NCBI GenBank assembly: GCA_964599235.1
Contig: CAZRDX010000052.1
Coordinates: forward strand, 124,001 to 188,000
Source: DRPN01 sp964599235
GTDB lineage: Bacteria; Bacteroidota; Bacteroidia; Bacteroidales; VadinHA17
Direction of reading: 5' to 3'
Length of the DNA: 64,000 bases
Made by a program: the position numbers and the translations under genes. Below the pieces are notes generated by a model. The model had not been told where the DNA came from, searched no databases, and was given only the letters and a program-made list of their open reading frames with translations. This document shows, piece after piece, positions 24,990-34,422 of this stretch (positions are counted from its first letter, which is position 1; every line of letters begins with the position of its first letter).

Positions 24990-27260
24990 TCATTTTTCTT
25001 TTGTCGGCATTCCTCCCGGCGGGGCGGCTTCCGGTGTGCTGCCCCACTCCCTGTTGGGATAGGGCCCCATCACCAGCTTCAGCTCCCCGCCCCGCATCAG
25101 CTCCTCATGGGTGAACCAGGGCCTCTCGAGGGGCCGGCCGTTGAGGCGGGCCGACTGGATATATTTGTTCTGCGGTGCATAGTTGACGGCCACAATACGG
25201 AAACGCTTCCCCTCCGGCAGCTCCAGCACCACCTCCCGGAAGACGGGGCTGCCGATGTTGTACACCGGGATGCCGGGCGTCACCGGGTAGAAGCCCATCA
25301 TGGAGAAGACCACGAAAGCCGACATCGCACCGCCATCCTCATCACCGGGAATGCCGAAGATGTAATCCGGGAACCACGCATCCAGCAGGAAACGGATATG
25401 TTTCTGTGTCTTCCACGGGGCGCCGGCATAGTTGAACAGGTAGGGAATGTGGAAGGAGGGTTCGTTGCCCATCGAGAACTGTCCGACCATGCCTGTGGCG
25501 TCGGGAAAACGTGCCCAGTACTGGTACCTGGTCCTGCCCAGATCCATGCGGAAGAGGTGGTCCAGATCGTTCACAAAAGCTTCCCGCCCCCCGTGCAGGG
25601 TGATGAGCCCGGGGATGTCGTGCTGCACCTGCCAGGCATAGGTATAGCCGTTGTTCTCGTCGTAATAGTCGCGTCCGCCGGGACCGCCATCCCAGCCCGG
25701 ATCGATGTCGATCCACTGTCCCTTTTCATCTTTCGGCATGAAAAGCTTCTTTTCCGGATCGTACAGATTGCGGTAATTGCGTGCCTGAGCAAGGAAATAA
25801 TGGTAATCCTCCTCTTTCCCCAGCTCACGGGCCATCTCTGCCAGGGCCCAGTCGTCGTAGCTGGCACCCAGGGTCACCGCCACGGCCTGACGCCGTTCGA
25901 AAGGATGCACCTGCGGTACGGTCTCCTTCTCGCCGGGATGCAGGGCAGGGAAATATCCATGGCGGCGGTAGAAAGTATCCAGCACGGTGGCCGGACCGTT
26001 GCGCCAGGGAAGCAGCGTAGCCTGCAAAGCGTTCTTCTTCATCCCCTCATAGGCCTTCTCCACATCGAAGTCGCGTATCCCCTTGCGCCATGCATCCAGG
26101 ATCATGATCGTCGAGTGGAAGCCGTTCATGGCGGGATCATCGCGGTAAAGCAAGGGAAACTGGGGCATCCAACCCGACTGTTCATACATGTCCACATAGG
26201 AACGGATGATGTCGTTCTCCATCGCAGGGTCGAGGATCATCCGCAGGGGATGGTGGGCAAGGTAGGTGTCCCACACCCAGTCATCCACGTAAAAAGGATG
26301 ACGGGCCCTGTGGATCCGGTGATCATAGGCACTGTAATAGCTGCTGTCCTCCCTGATGTCGATCATACGCTCGTAGCAGCGGTAGCAGGCGGTATAGAAG
26401 ACCCGTCGCTGGGCGGGTGTGCCGCCCTTGATGCGTATCCTGCCCAGCACCTTCTTCCATGCATCACGGCACGCATCCTGGACTTTCACGAAATCATCCT
26501 CCCCGGCGATCTCCTGCTCCAGGTTGCGACGGGCCTGCTCCGGCCCGATGAATGAGATGCCGTAACGGAAGACAAGGGAAGAAGAGGATTGCCCGTCAAA
26601 AGTGACCAGCAGGACGGGTCGTTCACTTGGCTGTCTTTTTCTTTTCACACGGAGGGTCGTCTTCCGGGCCTGGCCGCCGGCGCTGAACACACCATAGACC
26701 CATGCCTGCATGCCGTCGAAACGCTCCGTGCCGCGGAACACCGTGGGAGAGACCTGCTCCCACGCCCCTTCTTCGTTCACCTGCAAACGTATCAAAGGCG
26801 GACCTTCCCCTGAAAAGTTGAAACGGAAGATACCACTGTGCCGGGCAGCCGTATATTCCACCTCGACCCCTTCGTCAAGGAGCCAGGTGGCATAGTACCA
26901 GGGCCGGGTGATCTCCAGATCGTGGTCATACAGGGCCGGCGAGGTCCAACCACTGTCACCCGGCATGCCGGAAAAAGGCATGATGCCGAACAGTTCGCCT
27001 TTCCTGTGCGATTTGATCGTCAAAGGGAAAAAATCGATCTGGTCCGACAGCCAGTCGGAACGTACCGGATACATCCTTATCATGCTGTTGGGTACCGAGA
27101 CGGTGGGACGTGTCGGTTTCAACAGCCATCCTACCCCGCCGATGTCGGGCGTCACCTCCTCAAGGAACGAATCTTCCTCCTCTGCGGCCGGCCGGGTGCG
27201 GCAACCACTCATGACGAACAGCACGGCCATAGCGGCGAAGAACATCATCCATCGATTCAT
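24990..27260 (-). CDS. Divergent GH92-family protein, lipoprotein
   Basis: 756 residues with a lipobox (LFVMSGC, Cys19). The C-terminal two-thirds follows GH92 (DDWVWDTYLAHHPL, SYDDWALAEMARELG, GNEPSFHIPYLFNYAGAPWKTQ, GDEDGGAMSAFVVFSMMGFYP). The N-terminal beta domain is atypical: the GTDxxxH..FPGATVPFG and GFSHTHxSG signatures are absent, replaced by PTVSVPNSMIRMYPVRSDWL. The substrate pocket of GH92 is built from both domains, so specificity probably differs from classical alpha-mannosidases. Immediately upstream of the canonical GH92 gene. Confidence 0.88.
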   Translation of the reverse strand: MNRWMMFFAAMAVLFVMSGCRTRPAAEEEDSFLEEVTPDIGGVGWLLKPTRPTVSVPNSMIRMYPVRSDWLSDQIDFFPLTIKSHRKGELFGIMPFSGMPGDSGWTSPALYDHDLEITRPWYYATWLLDEGVEVEYTAARHSGIFRFNFSGEGPPLIRLQVNEEGAWEQVSPTVFRGTERFDGMQAWVYGVFSAGGQARKTTLRVKRKRQPSERPVLLVTFDGQSSSSLVFRYGISFIGPEQARRNLEQEIAGEDDFVKVQDACRDAWKKVLGRIRIKGGTPAQRRVFYTACYRCYERMIDIREDSSYYSAYDHRIHRARHPFYVDDWVWDTYLAHHPLRMILDPAMENDIIRSYVDMYEQSGWMPQFPLLYRDDPAMNGFHSTIMILDAWRKGIRDFDVEKAYEGMKKNALQATLLPWRNGPATVLDTFYRRHGYFPALHPGEKETVPQVHPFERRQAVAVTLGASYDDWALAEMARELGKEEDYHYFLAQARNYRNLYDPEKKLFMPKDEKGQWIDIDPGWDGGPGGRDYYDENNGYTYAWQVQHDIPGLITLHGGREAFVNDLDHLFRMDLGRTRYQYWARFPDATGMVGQFSMGNEPSFHIPYLFNYAGAPWKTQKHIRFLLDAWFPDYIFGIPGDEDGGAMSAFVVFSMMGFYPVTPGIPVYNIGSPVFREVVLELPEGKRFRIVAVNYAPQNKYIQSARLNGRPLERPWFTHEELMRGGELKLVMGPYPNREWGSTPEAAPPGGMPTKEK

Positions 27261-27272
27261 GGTCTTTTTCTT

Positions 27273-30248
27273 TTAATGATGTTTCCTTTCTTTTTTTGTT
27301 GCGGGCCGGTCTTCCACTTCCAGCCGGAAATCCTCGAACCGGACGGTATAGGCTTTCCCGTCGGGCGCGCCGGCGGCCAGGCCCAGGTGGACCGCCCGGG
27401 CGATGCCGGGGATGTCACCCGTATGGCGTTCCACTGTCCAGTGGATGCCGTCGTAGCTGACATAACCCGAGAAGCTGTTGCCATGGCGTACCAGACGCAG
27501 CCACATGGGCACCGGCTCATATACCGGGTGGTTCTGACTGCTGGCCTTGTGCATGCAGCCGTCACCGTGCTCGTCCCAGTCCATCCCCGCCCGTCCCGGC
27601 GAGACGAACAACAACACCGACCCCAGGCTCCCCTCGCCGGTGTCAAAGCTCTTCGTGATGTCGTTGCGGACAAAGAGACCCGTGCGGAACCACTCATGGG
27701 TGTGCGGACCGTAACGGACCACTTTCACCGTGGCGACGAAGTTACCTTCCACTTTCTTCTTCAGATAAGCCGTAGCATACGAATCCTCGCCGTGGAAAAA
27801 GTCGGTCCCTGCCGCCCGGATAATGTAAGTGTTCTTCGGTACCTCGACGGTCACTTCACAGGGTCTTGCCCGGGCCGTGCAGTAGGTGGAAAAATCCTGC
27901 TGCCGCAGCTCGACGGGATGATGCGGAAAAACATACACATCCACCTCGTTCGAGTTGCCCAGACGATAGCGATGGTATCCGGCAGGGGGCTGCAGGGTCA
28001 CGAAGATGCTTTTTCGTTCACCTTCGCTGACGGTCACCCTTTTCTCTCCCACTCTCCTGCCATCCTCGTAGATGCCTATCGGTACTTCGCGTGACAGTTC
28101 CGTGCCGGTGACGGTGGCGGTGAGCAGCAGGCTGTCCCCTTCGGGCAGAGTGTCCATAGAGACCCACAGATGATCGCAGAACCAGGCCAGCGGCTCTCCC
28201 TTGACCTCCAGGTCGCGGTATGCCGACCCGCCCACAGTGATCCTGTGCACGCCGGGACGGGCAAAACGGTGTTCAAAGACCACTGTGCCGCTGTCGTGCC
28301 TCACCAGCGCCAGCCCTTTACGCTGCACCTCGCGGCCGTCGACACACAGCACCACCTCTCCGGGACCCGACGAACCCGCATTGTACACACGGCTCCTGAT
28401 CACGACGGGAGTGCCGGTGACCACCTGCCCGACCTGCTCCTCCCCCGCCAAAAAGACAGGACGAGACACCACGAAACGGGGATCGTCCACAATGATCCCT
28501 TCCGGCTCTACCGAAGGTGTTGCGATGAGATAGTTGTTTCGGTAGACATTGTCGGTCAGGTTGGCCGCACACAGCTTCATCTCCCCCTGGTCCAGCGCAT
28601 AAAAAACATTCTCCTCGGCCGTCCATCCTTTGGAAAGGTTGTCGAACCAGATCGCCACATTGTCGTTGAACATGCCCCGGTGCACATGGTGGATGAGGTT
28701 GCGCCGGATCACCGAGCAACAAGTGTACCCTCCCGTGGTGATCACCCCCGAATCGTCGGAACGCGACTGGACATGATGCAGATGATTGTATTCCACCCGG
28801 CAGCCTCCGTCCAACGCCTCCTCGACGTTGTGCCATCCGCCCACGTAGATGGGATAACGCCCTTTGTTGTTGGTGATCTCGTTATGCGATATGGTGGTAT
28901 ACAGCGTGTTCCTGACCGAGATGACGTTGCCGAAATGCTCGCCTATATCGTCGAAACGGTTCCATGAGACGGTATTCCGGCGGATGATGTCGGCCGTCCG
29001 GGGAGGGTAAGGGTCACCCGCCATGACGATCCCATGTTTCCCGATCTGTTGAAAGAGGCTTTCGAGGATGCGGGTCCCGAACGTCCCTTTCCCCATGAGG
29101 ATCCCGCTCCCTCCCAGGGCCCGCAAGGTATTGCCGACCAGTTCGCAGTAGCGTGTATATTGCAGTGTGACGGCATATCCGCCGGCGCGGGTACATTCGA
29201 AAGTGAGGCCGTAGAAACGCAGGTTGCGCAGGGGGCGGCCGGGCGTGCCTTTCAGCTCCATCAGTTGCTCCTGGTAGGCGACCGTCGTCACCGTCGTAAG
29301 GGGGTCGGTCCCTGCCGGCGGCCACCACCACAAGAGCCTCTCACCGGCATCGTAATACCACTCCCCTGCCGTGTCGAGGAGCGCCCTCACATTCTCGATG
29401 TAGTACCTCGGCTGAATGACCGTGATGCCGGCATCGGCATGGGCCAGACGGGCCAGATGCGCCTGAGGATCCACGCCGGTGATGCGGTTGGTGGTCATGT
29501 GCCACCGCAGATAGAAAACCACCCTGTTGTTTTCCATGCCGGGCCATTCCTGCACCTCGCCCTCACGGAAAAAGATCGCCCGATCCGAGGGAGAAGCCTT
29601 CGCCACGGTGTACATCCCCCGGTTGGGAGTACGGGCCAGCGTCTGCAGACGACCGTCCGCCACCAGGCGGGTCACCTCTCCCTCCACCGGCACCACCCAG
29701 AGACGGCCTCTTCTGCTCCAGCCCGTCACACGTTGCCCCCCCGAGATCACGGGATGTTCACCGGGGTAGGCCGCCCAGGTGACAAAATGGTCCTTCAGCT
29801 TGTGGAACTCCCACGCCCCCGAAGGCTGGTTGGTCTCCACACGCTCACCCCCGTCGTCCGGGGTGAAGAGCAGAACAGTATCCGGGAAATAGTATCCTCC
29901 CCGTACCAGCACAAGAATATCCCTCCCGCTGCCGAGAGGATGCGAGGTCCCGATGTAATTCTCCTGGACCGGTTTTTCTTTGGGTGTGTACACCTGCTTT
30001 TTCAGCTCCCGCACGGCACGCTTGGCTCGTGCCAGCGTGCGGAAAGGACCGTCGGTACCCTGCGCATCGGGTTCGGGAAGACGCCCCGACCAGGCATCCT
30101 TGCCCTGCGGGGAGACGAAGAAATCGGCATCTTCCACCCGTATCCGGGCCTTCTGCCACACCTCGCCCCGGAAAAAACGTCCTTCCTGCGCCCCGGCCGG
30201 CAAGAAGAGTACGGAACAAAAGACAACCAGTGTCCACCAACGCAGCAT
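27273..30248 (-). CDS. Secreted parallel beta-helix protein with CARDB-like and lectin-like domains
   Basis: 991 residues with a signal peptide (VVFCSVLFLPAGAQ). It begins with the FFVSPQGKDAWSG...GPFRTLARAKRAVREL start common to right-handed beta-helix glycosidases and lyases, then pectate-lyase-like coils (RNNYLIATP, NEITNNKGRYPIYVGG) to about residue 610. A CARDB-like Ig domain follows (PVVIRSRVYNAGSSG) and then a C-terminal concanavalin/DUF1349-like domain (WFRTGLFVRND, YVSYDGIHWTVERH). GH141-type enzymes share such a beta-helix, but I cannot assign a family or activity. 12 bp after GH3. Confidence 0.8.
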   Translation of the reverse strand: MLRWWTLVVFCSVLFLPAGAQEGRFFRGEVWQKARIRVEDADFFVSPQGKDAWSGRLPEPDAQGTDGPFRTLARAKRAVRELKKQVYTPKEKPVQENYIGTSHPLGSGRDILVLVRGGYYFPDTVLLFTPDDGGERVETNQPSGAWEFHKLKDHFVTWAAYPGEHPVISGGQRVTGWSRRGRLWVVPVEGEVTRLVADGRLQTLARTPNRGMYTVAKASPSDRAIFFREGEVQEWPGMENNRVVFYLRWHMTTNRITGVDPQAHLARLAHADAGITVIQPRYYIENVRALLDTAGEWYYDAGERLLWWWPPAGTDPLTTVTTVAYQEQLMELKGTPGRPLRNLRFYGLTFECTRAGGYAVTLQYTRYCELVGNTLRALGGSGILMGKGTFGTRILESLFQQIGKHGIVMAGDPYPPRTADIIRRNTVSWNRFDDIGEHFGNVISVRNTLYTTISHNEITNNKGRYPIYVGGWHNVEEALDGGCRVEYNHLHHVQSRSDDSGVITTGGYTCCSVIRRNLIHHVHRGMFNDNVAIWFDNLSKGWTAEENVFYALDQGEMKLCAANLTDNVYRNNYLIATPSVEPEGIIVDDPRFVVSRPVFLAGEEQVGQVVTGTPVVIRSRVYNAGSSGPGEVVLCVDGREVQRKGLALVRHDSGTVVFEHRFARPGVHRITVGGSAYRDLEVKGEPLAWFCDHLWVSMDTLPEGDSLLLTATVTGTELSREVPIGIYEDGRRVGEKRVTVSEGERKSIFVTLQPPAGYHRYRLGNSNEVDVYVFPHHPVELRQQDFSTYCTARARPCEVTVEVPKNTYIIRAAGTDFFHGEDSYATAYLKKKVEGNFVATVKVVRYGPHTHEWFRTGLFVRNDITKSFDTGEGSLGSVLLFVSPGRAGMDWDEHGDGCMHKASSQNHPVYEPVPMWLRLVRHGNSFSGYVSYDGIHWTVERHTGDIPGIARAVHLGLAAGAPDGKAYTVRFEDFRLEVEDRPATKKERKHH

Positions 30249-30259
30249 GACCTAAACCC

Positions 30260-32908
30260 TCATTTTTTCATTTTCCTGATCCGGAAAGTCTCTTTCAGCA
30301 GGATGTTCTCCGACGAATTGCCCAGCCAGACCTCGCAGGTGCCGGGGTCGACCACCCAGTTCTTTTGGCCGGTGTCCCACCGTGCCAGCGAGGCCACGGG
30401 CAGCTCGAGACGCACACGCCGTCGCTCTCCCGCCCTGAGGAAAACCTTCCGGTAGCCTTTCAGGGCTTTTTCTTCCCGCTCCACCTTGCTCCGGGGATAA
30501 TGCACGTAGAGCTGCACCACCTCGGCTCCGTCTCTTTTGCCGGTGTTGGTCACGGTGAGGAAGACGCGGATCGTATCCTCCGGCCCTGCCGGCGTACCTT
30601 CCACGACCGGATCTTCAAAAGCGAAAGAGGTATAGGAGAGGCCATATCCGAAGGGGAAGAGGGGGCGGATACCCGTTTTGTCGAAACCACGGTAGCCTAC
30701 GAAGATACCCTCGGTGTACATCACCGAGTCGCGCGGGCCGGGGTAGGTGGCATGGACGGGTGAGTCCTCCCGGCGGCGCGGGAAGGTGAGAGGCAGCTTG
30801 CCCGAAGGGTTGACATCACCAAAAAGGATGCCTGCCAGGGCATGGCCGCCCTGTTCGCCAGGATAGAGGGCGTCGACGACCGCCGGCACGCTGTCGAGCC
30901 ACCGTTCCATGGTGATGGGTGTGGCGCCGTAGAGCACCACCACCGTGCGGGGGTTCACCGCCGTCACCGCACGGATCAGCTCCTCCTGCGCCTCCGGCAG
31001 CGACAGACGGTCGCGGTCCTTGGCCTCTCCTTCCATGTCCTTGTTGAGACCCATGCCCAGGATCACCACATCGGCATCACGGGCCAGCGCCACGGCACGC
31101 TTCGACGACTCGCCCGGCGTGAAAGGATCCATGCCGAGAATACAGCGGCACGAGCCCCAGTTCTCATAGAACTCGATCTTCAGATCATACACTTTTCCTT
31201 TCTCGAACCTGTACTGACCGATCTTGAACCTCCCCGGAGCCTGGTCGGTCCAGGCATCCACGACGAGTCTTCCGTTCAGATAGATACGCACGCCGTTGTC
31301 GCTCTTGCAGCCGATGTCGTACCATCCCTCGCCGGGGCTGACGAGCCGTGCCGTCCAGCGGGCCGACCACCGGTCGGTACGTATTACGGAAGGATCGGGC
31401 GAACCCGGCTCCTCAGGGTTGCGGAAGCCCCCGTAACCCCAGTCGAAGTTGATGTTCTTCTCCCTGCGGGTGAGGTCCGGTTTACCGGCCACGTCACGGT
31501 TGTTAAAATATTCGGCCCATACACCCTGTCCTTCGCCGCGGGAGGGAGGCAGGCGCAGCAGCGAGTCGGGTACAGGCGAGAGTTCGCTGCGTGCTTCGGG
31601 GATGCCCCGTTCGTATACCACCTCGGCCTCATCACCCAGCCGGGTACGGATACCCTCCAGCAGGGAGACGGGGAAATAACCGTTGTTGCTGCCGCTCCCC
31701 CCGCCGCATACCGGCGAAGGGTCGGCATTGGGTCCGATCACCGCCACCCTCCTGCAGTCCGCAGGGTCGAGGGGCAGGACAGCCCCGGCGTTCTTCAGCA
31801 GCACAATGCTTTCCTCGGCCATCTTCCTGGCCAGGACAATACGCTCGGGAGTGTAAGCCTGGCCACCATAGGCGGCGGTGGTCTCGTCGAAAAGCCCCGC
31901 CTCGAACATCACCCGTAGGATACGACGCACCCTGTCGTCGATGAGCTGTTGGCCGATGACACCTTTCTGCAGGAGGGGCATCACCGAGTCTCTGCCCAGA
32001 AAACGTCCCGTAGGCATCTCCAGATCGAGGCCGGCCAGCAGCGTGGGCAGCGTACTGTGCACACCGCCCCAGTCGGAGACCACGATCCCTTCAAACCCCA
32101 GCTCGTCACGCAGGATATCCCGGATGAGATATTCGTTCTCCGCGCAGTACCTGCCGAAGGCAGCATTGTAGGCGGTCATGATGCTCCATCCGCCGGCTTC
32201 CTGCACCACCGCCCGGAACGCCGGCAGGTAGATCTCATGCAGTGCCCGCTCATCCACCCAGGCATCGCAACTCATGCGGTTCCATTCCTGATTGTTGAGC
32301 AGGTAATGCTTGGTGCAGGTGACGACGTTCTGGCTCTGCACCCCTGTGACATAGGCCACAGCCATGCGCGAGACCAGATAAGGATCCTCGCCGAAACCTT
32401 CGAAGGTACGTCCTCCGAAAGGGGTGCGGGCAATGTTGATGCATGGCCCCAGCAACATGTTGTATCCCAGATCGCGCGTGGCCCCGCCGATATGGCGGGC
32501 GATCAGGTTCACCAACGAGTCGTTGAAAGAAGCGGCGAAATTGATCGTGGCCGAGTAGTTCACCGAGCCGTGCTTGCCGTTGGGCCCCAGCGGACCGTCG
32601 GTCATCACCAGCTGGGGGATGCAAAGACGTTTGTTCACCGCCGTCTGGGAGAGGAAGTTGACCGCCCGGATGATCGTCGAAGGGGTGTTGCCCGCCACCG
32701 CCGGTGTCTTTTCTCCTTCACGTATCTCAGCCCCGTGGATCATCTTCAGCTTCTCCTCCAGCGTCATGCGCCGCAGGAGGTCCTCCACACGACGCTCCAC
32801 AGAAAGCGATGCATCGCGGTAGGGAGGGAGGTCAATCTCATCCTGAGGAAAAAGCGGAGATGCAGGGAAGAGCAGGGTCAGCAACAACAGGGACAAAAAT
32901 CTTTTCAT
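30260..32908 (-). CDS. GH3 beta-glycosidase with PA14 insert
   Basis: 882 residues, signal peptide (FLSLLLLTLLFPASPLFPQ). GH3 N-domain with catalytic nucleophile Asp in GIVVSDWGGVHS, substrate residues in GRTFEGFGEDPYL and KHYLLNNQEWNR, a PA14 domain in the middle (WAEYFNNRDVAG to ILGMDP, about 475-610), and the C-terminal fibronectin-III-like domain (GKRDGAEVVQLYVHYP). The pattern is of beta-glucosidases with PA14 lids, which trim beta-linked glucose or xylose from oligosaccharides. Periplasmic or outer-membrane. Confidence 0.92.
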   Translation of the reverse strand: MKRFLSLLLLTLLFPASPLFPQDEIDLPPYRDASLSVERRVEDLLRRMTLEEKLKMIHGAEIREGEKTPAVAGNTPSTIIRAVNFLSQTAVNKRLCIPQLVMTDGPLGPNGKHGSVNYSATINFAASFNDSLVNLIARHIGGATRDLGYNMLLGPCINIARTPFGGRTFEGFGEDPYLVSRMAVAYVTGVQSQNVVTCTKHYLLNNQEWNRMSCDAWVDERALHEIYLPAFRAVVQEAGGWSIMTAYNAAFGRYCAENEYLIRDILRDELGFEGIVVSDWGGVHSTLPTLLAGLDLEMPTGRFLGRDSVMPLLQKGVIGQQLIDDRVRRILRVMFEAGLFDETTAAYGGQAYTPERIVLARKMAEESIVLLKNAGAVLPLDPADCRRVAVIGPNADPSPVCGGGSGSNNGYFPVSLLEGIRTRLGDEAEVVYERGIPEARSELSPVPDSLLRLPPSRGEGQGVWAEYFNNRDVAGKPDLTRREKNINFDWGYGGFRNPEEPGSPDPSVIRTDRWSARWTARLVSPGEGWYDIGCKSDNGVRIYLNGRLVVDAWTDQAPGRFKIGQYRFEKGKVYDLKIEFYENWGSCRCILGMDPFTPGESSKRAVALARDADVVILGMGLNKDMEGEAKDRDRLSLPEAQEELIRAVTAVNPRTVVVLYGATPITMERWLDSVPAVVDALYPGEQGGHALAGILFGDVNPSGKLPLTFPRRREDSPVHATYPGPRDSVMYTEGIFVGYRGFDKTGIRPLFPFGYGLSYTSFAFEDPVVEGTPAGPEDTIRVFLTVTNTGKRDGAEVVQLYVHYPRSKVEREEKALKGYRKVFLRAGERRRVRLELPVASLARWDTGQKNWVVDPGTCEVWLGNSSENILLKETFRIRKMKK

Positions 32909-32950
32909 GATCGTTCGGTTTCATGTTCAGGGATCATTTGCAGGAAGGGT

Positions 32951-34411
32951 TCACCGCCGTCCTCTTCGCAGGCGCAGGACAGTTGCCAGCAAAGCACAGG
33001 CGAAAAAAGGTGCACCGATGAAAAGGAAAAGACGGGCATATTCGGGATAGATGTCGTTGTATCCTCTCACGGCAGGGGCTCTGAGGTAAAAGCGCAGGGC
33101 CATGCCCAGCAGGAAGAGGGAAGCGATGAGGGCGGCCAGGGCGATGCTCCTGCCTGTGCTCTGCACACGCCGTTCTTCCTTGACGAAAATGCGCCGGATC
33201 CACCAGCCGGCAAGAAAAAGTGTCCACAACGTCCACGAGAGACGCTGCCAGCCGTTGAGCGTGCGGAAATAGCCCAGCAGCGTCAGCGGAGGACGGTACC
33301 AGAGACCTGCTTTGGAATAATAGGGGCGGTCACGGTACATCAGCACCCGTATGCGCGTGGTGTCACGGGAACGGAGGATGCCGAGGATGGCCCGCTCTTT
33401 CTCCTCCTGTCCCATCGCATACCAGCCGGGGATACGGAAAGCGTTCCACAACGAACAGACGTTGCCATATCCGTGGAAATCGAGTCCGCCGACGAGCACC
33501 AGACCGTTCTCGCGGCAAAAGCGCAGGATACGCCGGTAGATGCCTCTGTCGTAGTACCTGTCCGTGGCTGTGTTCTCGATCTCGAAGCCATCCACCCCCA
33601 GGTCGCGATAGTAGGGCAAGGTCATATGTTCGCCGTCGAACCAGTGGTTGACGATCACTGCCCCGCCCTGGGCGTGGGTGGTATCCACGGCCACGCTGTC
33701 GGAGAAACCGCGCGTGGAGAAGTCGTACTGCAGGCCCAGCAGACTGAGGTGGTTGGTGCCGGAGAACTCTTCGCCGCACATCACCAGTGGCTCATCAGGG
33801 ATCTCGCCGGCCCGTTGGCGGCGGACGAAGGCCAGCGTCTTGTCGTGATGGTTATGGTCGGTGATGAAGAAAGCGTCGAAGCCGTTGCGGCGCTGCCAGC
33901 GCCACAAGGCTTTTTGCGAGATCAGGCCGTCGTGGCTCCACTCGGTATGACAGTGGGTCGTCACCAGCACCTCATCATCCCCTTTTTTCTCGATGGTGTT
34001 TCCCGGCAGACGCAGGAAGATCATCGCCACGAAGAGGGTGAGGAGCAGTCCTGCCACCAGGGGGATGTCAGCGATCCTGCCGCCGAACCAGCGACGCCGC
34101 AGACGAACACTGCGCAGCTGCACACCCCGCACCGCCACCCACACCAGATAGCCGGCAAAAAGCCATACCAGTGCATACGGCACCTCGGTGAGAGCATAGA
34201 GGGAACGGTTGAAGAAGAGCATCAGCCCCAGGAACGGCTCCGCCGCCACGCGCCACCACGGTACCCGTACCCCGTAACCGGCCACCTCCTGCTGGGTCAC
34301 GGCATCCACAATGCCCACATGGAAAGGCATCAGCCATGGGATCAGCCACACCGCCAGAAGGAAAGCCAAGGTGAGCAGATAACCTTTTCTCATTTTCCTG
34401 TGCAACGTCAT
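32951..34411 (-). CDS. Polytopic membrane protein with PHP-type phosphoesterase domain
   Basis: 486 residues. Three or so N-terminal membrane helices (LLTLAFLLAVWLIPWLMPF; LTEVPYALVWLFAGYLVWVA; PLVAGLLLTLFVAMIFL), then a PHP metal-dependent phosphoesterase domain with ligands in VTTHCHTEWSHDG, FITDHNHHD, IVNHWFDGEH and LVGGLDFHGYG, then three C-terminal helices. The start at 34411, 12 bp after the previous stop, is preferred; a longer reading would overlap the upstream gene by 33 codons. Domain orientation relative to the membrane is unknown. A PHP domain within a glycosidase operon could remove phosphate from phosphomannose-type decorations; that is inference. Confidence 0.82.
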   Translation of the reverse strand: MTLHRKMRKGYLLTLAFLLAVWLIPWLMPFHVGIVDAVTQQEVAGYGVRVPWWRVAAEPFLGLMLFFNRSLYALTEVPYALVWLFAGYLVWVAVRGVQLRSVRLRRRWFGGRIADIPLVAGLLLTLFVAMIFLRLPGNTIEKKGDDEVLVTTHCHTEWSHDGLISQKALWRWQRRNGFDAFFITDHNHHDKTLAFVRRQRAGEIPDEPLVMCGEEFSGTNHLSLLGLQYDFSTRGFSDSVAVDTTHAQGGAVIVNHWFDGEHMTLPYYRDLGVDGFEIENTATDRYYDRGIYRRILRFCRENGLVLVGGLDFHGYGNVCSLWNAFRIPGWYAMGQEEKERAILGILRSRDTTRIRVLMYRDRPYYSKAGLWYRPPLTLLGYFRTLNGWQRLSWTLWTLFLAGWWIRRIFVKEERRVQSTGRSIALAALIASLFLLGMALRFYLRAPAVRGYNDIYPEYARLFLFIGAPFFACALLATVLRLRRGRR

Positions 34412-34422
34412 GGAAGTGTTTT

